Positions 58,958-64,000 of a stretch of DNA of 64,000 nucleotides are shown piece by piece. The stretch's first letter is position 1, and each line of letters starts with the position of its first letter. The notes beneath the pieces are model-generated. The model did not search any database. It was not told where the DNA came from and worked only from the letters and a program-made list of their open reading frames with translations. The translations under genes were made by a program, and so were the position numbers. Origin of the DNA: Paguma larvata (lineage: Eukaryota; Chordata; Mammalia; Carnivora; Viverridae); assembly GCA_030068075.1 (NCBI GenBank), contig CM057843.1:12356001-12420000 (forward strand), written 5' to 3'.

Positions 58958-60187
58958 GTGAGCGTGGAGGGCTGGGCTGCTGTGGCCCCTGAAGGGCTGG
59001 GGAGCAGGCGTGGGGTCTCCCTGGCCTTGTCCCTGACAGGGGTGGAAGAACTGGCTCGATCCCCCACCTCCGGCCTGACCTCTCGTCTGGTGGACCAGGA
59101 CTGTGGCCAAGACCCCCCACTCCTCAGGGAAGCAGTGGCACACAGCCTCCCCTGCCCTCGGTCCTGCAGTGAGAGGCGGGGGCCGCTAGAGAAGATCACC
59201 CCCCTGCACCCAGCAAGGGTCTCGGCCTCAGCTAGGGGAGTGTCCTACAGCACTCCCTCCCCACCTGGTAGTCTTCCCTAAAAGATCCCGGGGAGCCCAG
59301 GCTTGCCAGGCACAGGGGAAGCCTCTGGTTATGCGGTTGGCTTGTGGTTGCATCCGGGGCAGAACGAGCAGCAGCCAAGAGCTGCTAGACTCTGCCGGAG
59401 ACTTCAGCTCCGCCACGGTCCTGGCAGGAGCCAGTGCGGTACGTTCTTACCGTCAGGCTCCAGCAGGAAGAGCCATTTGCAGCTGGACCTGCCAGCCCCA
59501 CCTCGACCCTGCTCGGGCCTGGAAGGCCAGGCCTCCAGGGAGCATGAAGAGGAGCCTGCCAGCTCATACCGAGAGCCCCTGAAACCCTGCCCTCCTGAAC
59601 TCCCCCCTTCTTGCTTCCCGAGCAACCGTGCCGAAACATCCTCTTTTTCTCTCTCCTCCATATCAATCCCCTTGGCCTTGCCTGAAGACTCAAGTCTCCC
59701 TCCTTGCTCCTCACAGCGAAGACTTGGGAATCTGGCTGGCTGGTTTGCTCCTGCTGGCTGCAGGTGGGCTGTGGCTCACAGGCAGCCACCTTAGGATGGA
59801 GATGCTGTTTTCACAGCCACTTTTCAGCTCCGAGGGCCCAGCCCTCTGTGTGCAGCCTCTGGAGTTGAGATCGAGGACTGCGAAGCACTTTTCACCAGCC
59901 ACACCACTGTGGGTTACAGAGAGCCCGTAGCCTGCGGCCCACCCCGGCTCTCCATGCTGCCTTGTCACGGGGGAGCCGCAGCTTAGCAAGTGCCCTGACG
60001 TCATGTGCGCATGGCTGCCTGCGGCCTGAGCAGAGTCCTGTGTGTGTCTGCCACTCGTGGGAGGGGCCGCCTGCCCTCTGCTTTTCCTGTGCTCTGGGAG
60101 GTGCCCCCAGGACTCTGGCTGTGGATCGCCTTGGAGCAGTAAGTGTGCTGTATGGTAGTTGAGTCTGGTTTTTTCCTTCCCTTTTAG
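58958..60187 (+). other. MPRIP: MPRIP intron
   Basis: A 1.2-kb phase-0 intron, GTGAGC to CCCTTTTAG. GC-rich, without recognised repeats. Confidence 0.95.
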
Positions 60188-60256
60188 TGGAAGAAACACT
60201 GGTTTGTCCTTGCTGATCAAAGCCTGAGATACTACAGGGATTCGGTGGCTGAGGAG
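60188..60256 (+). CDS. MPRIP: MPRIP exon: PH domain 2, [16 protein letters not shown]
   Basis: 23 codons, [20 protein letters not shown] then [11 protein letters not shown] followed by LRYYRD is the typical second-to-fourth strand pattern of PH domains, with basic residues around the loop that may contact membrane lipids or partner proteins. The acceptor is TTCCCTTTTAG and the donor is GAG/GTGAGT. Phase 0 at both ends. Confidence 0.97.
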
Positions 60257-61255
60257 GTGAGTGTTTTTGGTTTCTTCCTAGTTGTAGAGGCAGCTGAAGG
60301 GGTCCGGGCGGCACCCAGGAGCCCCAGGCTCCCAGACACTGCTTCTCTCGTCTGACACGCCTTCTGTCTGTCGACACATGTCCATGCGGCCATCTCGGGG
60401 TTCCTAGTCTAGATCCTCTGTGAAGTCTGAGCATAGTATCAGCAGCTTTGGATGGTCCTGTGACTGAGTCGTCCTGAAACATTGGGCTATTTCAAGGCTC
60501 TGCTTTAGGTACCGGGGTGCAGAGTATTTCAGTGGCTTCTCTTTTCTCTGTTCTTTGAAAAACACTGAAAGATACCTTATTTTAAAACTCAGGATGAACA
60601 GTTTTGTTTTTTCTACAAAGGTTTCGCGGAGAATTGAGGCTCTTAAAAGAGCACTAAATCTTGTTCTTTGTCTTTTGGACAAAGCTGGGATGTGGCAAGT
60701 GAATTTGGTTGGCCCAGGTGACCTGATGCCATGGTTGAAGACCAACCAGAAGGGGCTCTTTTTCTTCACTTAAAAAATACTGTGGTTTTTGAGTAATTTG
60801 TCAAGTCTGTGTTCCTACCTTTTCCCTTGCATCCCACTCCAGGAATCCTTCAGATATATTCCCACATACAGGACAAGATCCATGCCCAGGGTTAGTCGGC
60901 CCTGCACTTTTGTAGTGGCAGAAGATAGGCAAGAATGCAAATACCCGTCCTTAGCCGGTCACGCACGTTTACATACCCTGAAGCTCTGCGGGCTGCAGGC
61001 AGGGAGATGTTCGTGACACGGGCTAGGCAGGAGCCGTGTGGGCGGCAGGCGCCGGTGCTGCCCGAAGTCAGGGAGTGCAGGCATGTGCGCGTAGACCAGC
61101 AGTTCTCAGAGTGTGGTCTGTGGACCCCTGGAGACCCTTTCGGGGGGCAGGGGACTGATGTATACTCAAAACTAGTGTTAAAAAATTAAAATGCCACTTA
61201 AAGTCTCAATTCTTGAATACTCACCTTTACTGTATCGTGTGATTCAAAATGGGCA

Positions 61256-61840
61256 GTGAGCATAAGGCACCTTTGCTGCGTACCAGAGCATCATGGGTGC
61301 CTCGCGGGGAAGCACCTGCACTCTGTCCGTGCTGCCAGGCGAACTTGTGGCTTCTTCTCATATGAGCAGTACTGTCTGCACTCGAAAGAACAACTGACAG
61401 ACACAATGCTCACTCAGTTTGGGTGTCTGGCAGACAATTGCTTAAAAATGAACCAAGGGAGTCTATTCCTTCAAGGAAAACAATCGACTGTGTGTTGCCA
61501 ATGATACAATTTGAACTTTCAAGCGAAATTGGAACTTTGGAAAATGTGTATTCACTGTCACAAACTTGACAATGTCCCTTTACTGACAGACTCTCCTGAC
61601 AGAGTAGGGGTAATACTAACAGATGTTTTGATCTTATATAATGAAATGTGTCAACTTGGAAGATACACATAACTTGGTATCTTCCAAATGACCAATACAT
61701 AAAGTTAGAAAATCATGCACAAGTAAAGATCCATTCAGAGGGCAGGGGAAAACCATGGATTTTAATACAACAGTATGGAAAGTTCCTTGACAGGATTTCA
61801 GATTCCACTCTGCAGTTCACCTTTAAGAAAATACAACTTT
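61256..61840 (+). pseudogene. Decayed hAT transposase remnant
   Basis: Collinear pieces of a hAT transposase run in changing frames: around 61380-61500 (EQLTDTMLTQFGCLADN and GSLFLQGKQS), 61500-61650 (NLNFQAKLELWKMCIHC and ILYNEMCQL) and 61690-61840 (PNDQYIKLENHA to STLQFTFKK). Each is interrupted by stops. No intact zinc finger or catalytic core can be identified. Confidence 0.65.
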
Positions 61841-61844
61841 TTGT

Positions 61845-61945
61845 AATATATGTACATCAGACCATCACGCTGTACGTCTTTGGATTATACACTGATGGAT
61901 GTCAGTTATTCCTCAATAAAACCGGGGGATGGGGGGAGGGGAAGA
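61845..61945 (+). mobile_element. L1 3'-end fragment inside hAT relic
   Basis: 'accatcacgctgtacgtctt', 'gatgtcagttattcctcaat' and 'aaaaccggg' then an A-rich tail match the 3' end of old L1 elements. It is inserted where the transposase remnant ends. Confidence 0.65.
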
Positions 61946-62016
61946 AAAGAAACAACTATTAAAATACATCTCCCTCTTCCAGTTCATGTCTACATTAGGT
62001 TGGACTGTCTTCATAT

Positions 62017-62316
62017 ATGGTTGACCCTTGAACAATGCAGAGGTTAGGGGTGCTGACCTCTCACACAGTTGAAAACCTGCATATAACTTCTAACTCCCCC
62101 AAAACTTAACTGCTAATAGCCTGCCAACAGATTAACATATGTCTGTATGTTATATGCATCATATACTGTATTCTTACAATAAAATAAGCCAAAGAAAAGA
62201 AAAGGCTATTAAGAAAATCCTAAAGAAGAGAAAATACATTTACAGGACTGTGGAACCTTGAAAACAGTCTATGTGTAACTGGACCCACACAACCTGTATT
62301 GTTCAAGGGTCAGCTG
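62017..62316. mobile_element. Tigger-like palindromic MITE inside hAT relic
   Basis: The left end TTGACCCTTGAACAATGCAG and the right end (reverse complement CTGACCCTTGAACAATACAG) are near-perfect inverted repeats. The interior is AT-rich, with no coding potential, as in short Tc1/mariner Tigger-derived elements. It sits between the L1 tail and the right part of the hAT element. Confidence 0.75.
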
Positions 62317-62820
62317 TACTTCAGTCACAACGATGCATCGGACAGGTTGAATGCAGCAGCAGATGAGAGAATTCAGCTGTCCTTGGAAGCCAAGCATTTA
62401 AAGGAAGATTTGCAAAAATCTCTGACTGACTTTAAAAAGTATTTTTTAATAAAAATTAAAATAGTTTGTGTTCCTAAAAGAGCAAATAAATGTTGACTTT
62501 TTTCATGTTTATTTCTACTGTGTTAAATATCGTCAATAGATAAAAGCCACATAAATGAAAACTCTGTGGGGTTTTTAAGTTTTTAAGAGTGTAAGAGTTC
62601 CAACATCACATTCGAGAACCGCTGGCGTGGGTGGGGTGATTCTCTTTGGCAGGATGCACGGGCAAATAGCATTGCTGCATCCAGGTAGCCAGGGATAGGC
62701 AGTGTCCTCGCTTGTCAGCGGACATGCCCGTTAAAAATCAAGCTGTCATGAAAATTCGCTTGACTCGGTGTTGACTTTGACTTTCTAAATCTCCTGAGAT
62801 CCTCGCCTGTCTCTCCGTAG

Positions 62821-62910
62821 GCTGCTGACCTGGACGGGGAAATTGACTTGTCCACGTGTTACGATGTCACGGAGTATCCAGTCCAGAGAAACTACGGCTT
62901 TCAGATACAT
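62821..62910 (+). CDS. MPRIP: MPRIP exon: PH domain 2, [17 protein letters not shown]
   Basis: 30 codons, [20 protein letters not shown] then [21 protein letters not shown] and RNYGFQIH are the fifth and sixth strands of PH2. The acceptor is CTCTCCGTAG and the donor is CAT/GTGAGT. Phase 0 at both ends. The next expected exon, with the last strand and C-terminal helix of PH2, is not present up to the end of the window. All nine exons together are an unbroken 368-codon frame. Confidence 0.97.
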
Positions 62911-63486
62911 GTGAGTCTGGGGTGGAGCTTGGAGACAGGCTTGGTGTGGAGGTGGAGGACACGAGCCTGACCCACTGGGACATTTCTCCAAAATCCTGAT
63001 GTCCTGGTCCAGGGACACCTGTGGATAAGCCTGATGTCTCACAGGCATGATTAGTGTGCGTTCTTTTCCGTCAGCGTGAGTGGCTCGACCTGTGCCTTCC
63101 TGTGTCCTTAGCACCTCGTCCCAACTCCAACTTGTGATCCGAACAAAAAATTAGACGTTAGCATCCTACTGAAGGTCTTTTTTCTTTTTTTTAAATGGTG
63201 GTGTCAGGGAAAGACAATGGGATATGGGGAATAAAAATGGAAATGTTAGTTAAGCCTTGAATACTAGGTTTTTAGTGATTTGTTCTTTCATTTGGACATT
63301 TATCCATCTATCCATAAGTCTTTTGTTCCCCAAAGATCTTGTGAGGGACTCAGGCAAGCAAGGCGTTGCCCTTGCCCTCAAAAAGAAATCTGATAGGAAA
63401 AATAAAATGGTTCTTGGCCATTTCATTAAAGCTGGTGGTTTGAGAGCTACCTGGAGGCAGCCAAGCTAAAGATTAGGGCACAGTCA

Positions 63487-63690
63487 GGGGGCCTGGGTGG
63501 CCCAGTCAGTTAAGTGTCCGACTTCAGCTCAGGTCATGATCTTGTGGTCCATGGGTTCGAGCCCCGCATCAGGCTCTGTGCTGACAGCTTGCAGCCTGGA
63601 TCCTGCTTCAGATTGTGTCTCCCTCTCTCTGCCCCTCCCCCGCTCACGGTCTGTATCTCTTTTCTTCAAAATTCAAATACGCTAAAAAAA
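63487..63690 (+). mobile_element. Felid SINE
   Basis: Head 'ggggcctgggtggcccagtc', B box GTTCGAGCCCC, middle 'gctctgtgctgacagcttgc', CT tract and A-rich tail. TTAGGGCACAGTC and TTAGGACACAATC flank it as diverged duplications. Confidence 0.93.
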
Positions 63691-63774
63691 GTTTAAAAAT
63701 TAGGACACAATCTCCAACTGGTGCTTCTGCCCTCTGACACCAACTGCAAGACTAAGGGGTGCCCCCAGACTACC

Positions 63775-64000
63775 CTGAGGCTCAAGAATTAGCCAGACAG
63801 ACTCACAGAACATAGGAGCACTGTATTTACAATTGTAGTTTCATTGTAGCAGAAGGATTCAAATCCGAACAAGCCAGAGGAAGACACCTGGAGAACTGTA
63901 CCGAGATGGCCCTGAACACAAACCTTCCAAGTCCTGGGGAATGTATTACCCTCTTGGGTGATGCATGGCTCTACCCAGAGCTTCCAGCCCAGGAAGTTCA
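63775..64000 (-). repeat. Possible LTR fragment, cut by window edge
   Basis: 'cagacagactcacagaacat', 'ttgtagtttcattgtagcag' and 'aggaagacacctggagaact' resemble an antisense retroviral LTR that I have seen in mammalian introns. It is diverged and its family is unknown to me. Confidence 0.3.

Larger units (their letters stand above)
61098..62628 (+). mobile_element. hAT (Charlie8-like) DNA transposon relic
   Basis: The ends are inverted copies: CAGCAGTTCTCAGAGTGT on the left, and a right end whose reverse complement is CAGCGGTTCTCGAATGT. Flanking 8-base sites GCGTAGAC and GCGTGGGT are partly alike. Inside, plus-strand pieces read LADNCLKMNQGSLFLQGKQS, LILYNEMCQL, NDQYIKLENHA and FLDRISDSTLQFTFKK, which I recognise as a ZBED/GTF2IRD2-type hAT transposase. 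It has stops and frameshifts throughout, so it is a pseudogene. The family name is from memory. Confidence 0.75.
60257..62820 (+). other. MPRIP: MPRIP intron with hAT relic
   Basis: A 2.6-kb phase-0 intron, GTGAGT to CTCCGTAG. About 60 percent of it is a nested set of transposon relics, listed separately. Confidence 0.95.
62911..64000 (+). other. MPRIP: MPRIP intron, start
   Basis: Begins GTGAGT and continues beyond the window. It contains a felid SINE and an LTR-like fragment at the right edge; the rest is unassigned. Confidence 0.9.

Overview
This window is mammalian nuclear DNA, almost certainly from a cat-family carnivore (Felidae). It carries several copies of the tRNA-derived carnivore SINE in its felid form (head GGCGCCTGGGTGGCTCAG, the 'gctctgtgctgacagctca' middle, a CT-rich tract and an A-rich tail), with older SINE, L1, L2/MIR, MaLR and hAT relics typical of placental introns. 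There is no bacterial gene organisation; most long open frames are chance frames in GC-rich intron sequence.

One gene explains the window: MPRIP (myosin phosphatase Rho-interacting protein, p116RIP), on the + strand. Nine exons are recognised by protein similarity, exact AG/GT borders and matching codon phases. They encode the second half of the first PH domain (32512-32663, 37737-37821), the Ser/Pro-rich linker with a 12-serine run (43570-43804), the next linker exon (44903-45062, or to 45416 in a longer form), two more linker exons (56152-56293, 57162-57275) and the first part of the second PH domain (58901-58957, 60188-60256, 62821-62910). Joined with the short fourth exon they give 1104 nt (368 codons) without a stop. 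The start codon, the first half of PH1, the end of PH2 and the C-terminal coiled coil lie outside the window. The protein tethers myosin phosphatase (through MYPT1) and RhoA to F-actin.

Layout: 1-32511 is a long upstream intron with SINEs, an MLT1-type LTR, antisense L1 3' ends, MIR/L2, a SINE-interrupted MER5A and microsatellites. 32512-45416 holds the first four exons. The 10.7-kb intron 45417-56151 contains a 6.4-kb minus-strand endogenous retrovirus (48729-55175) with two LTRs, a leucine-tRNA-like primer binding site and nested SINEs. 56152-62910 holds five more exons; the intron before the last contains a decayed hAT element (61098-62628) with an L1 tail and a Tigger-like element inside it. 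62911-64000 is intron.

The observations most worth a second look are an in-frame 118-codon extension of the fourth exon ending in a better splice donor than the short form, an array of related inverted repeats in the retroviral leader, the nested hAT relic with recognisable transposase remnants, and a perfect CArG box in the first intron of this actin-pathway gene. I found no previously undescribed coding system.
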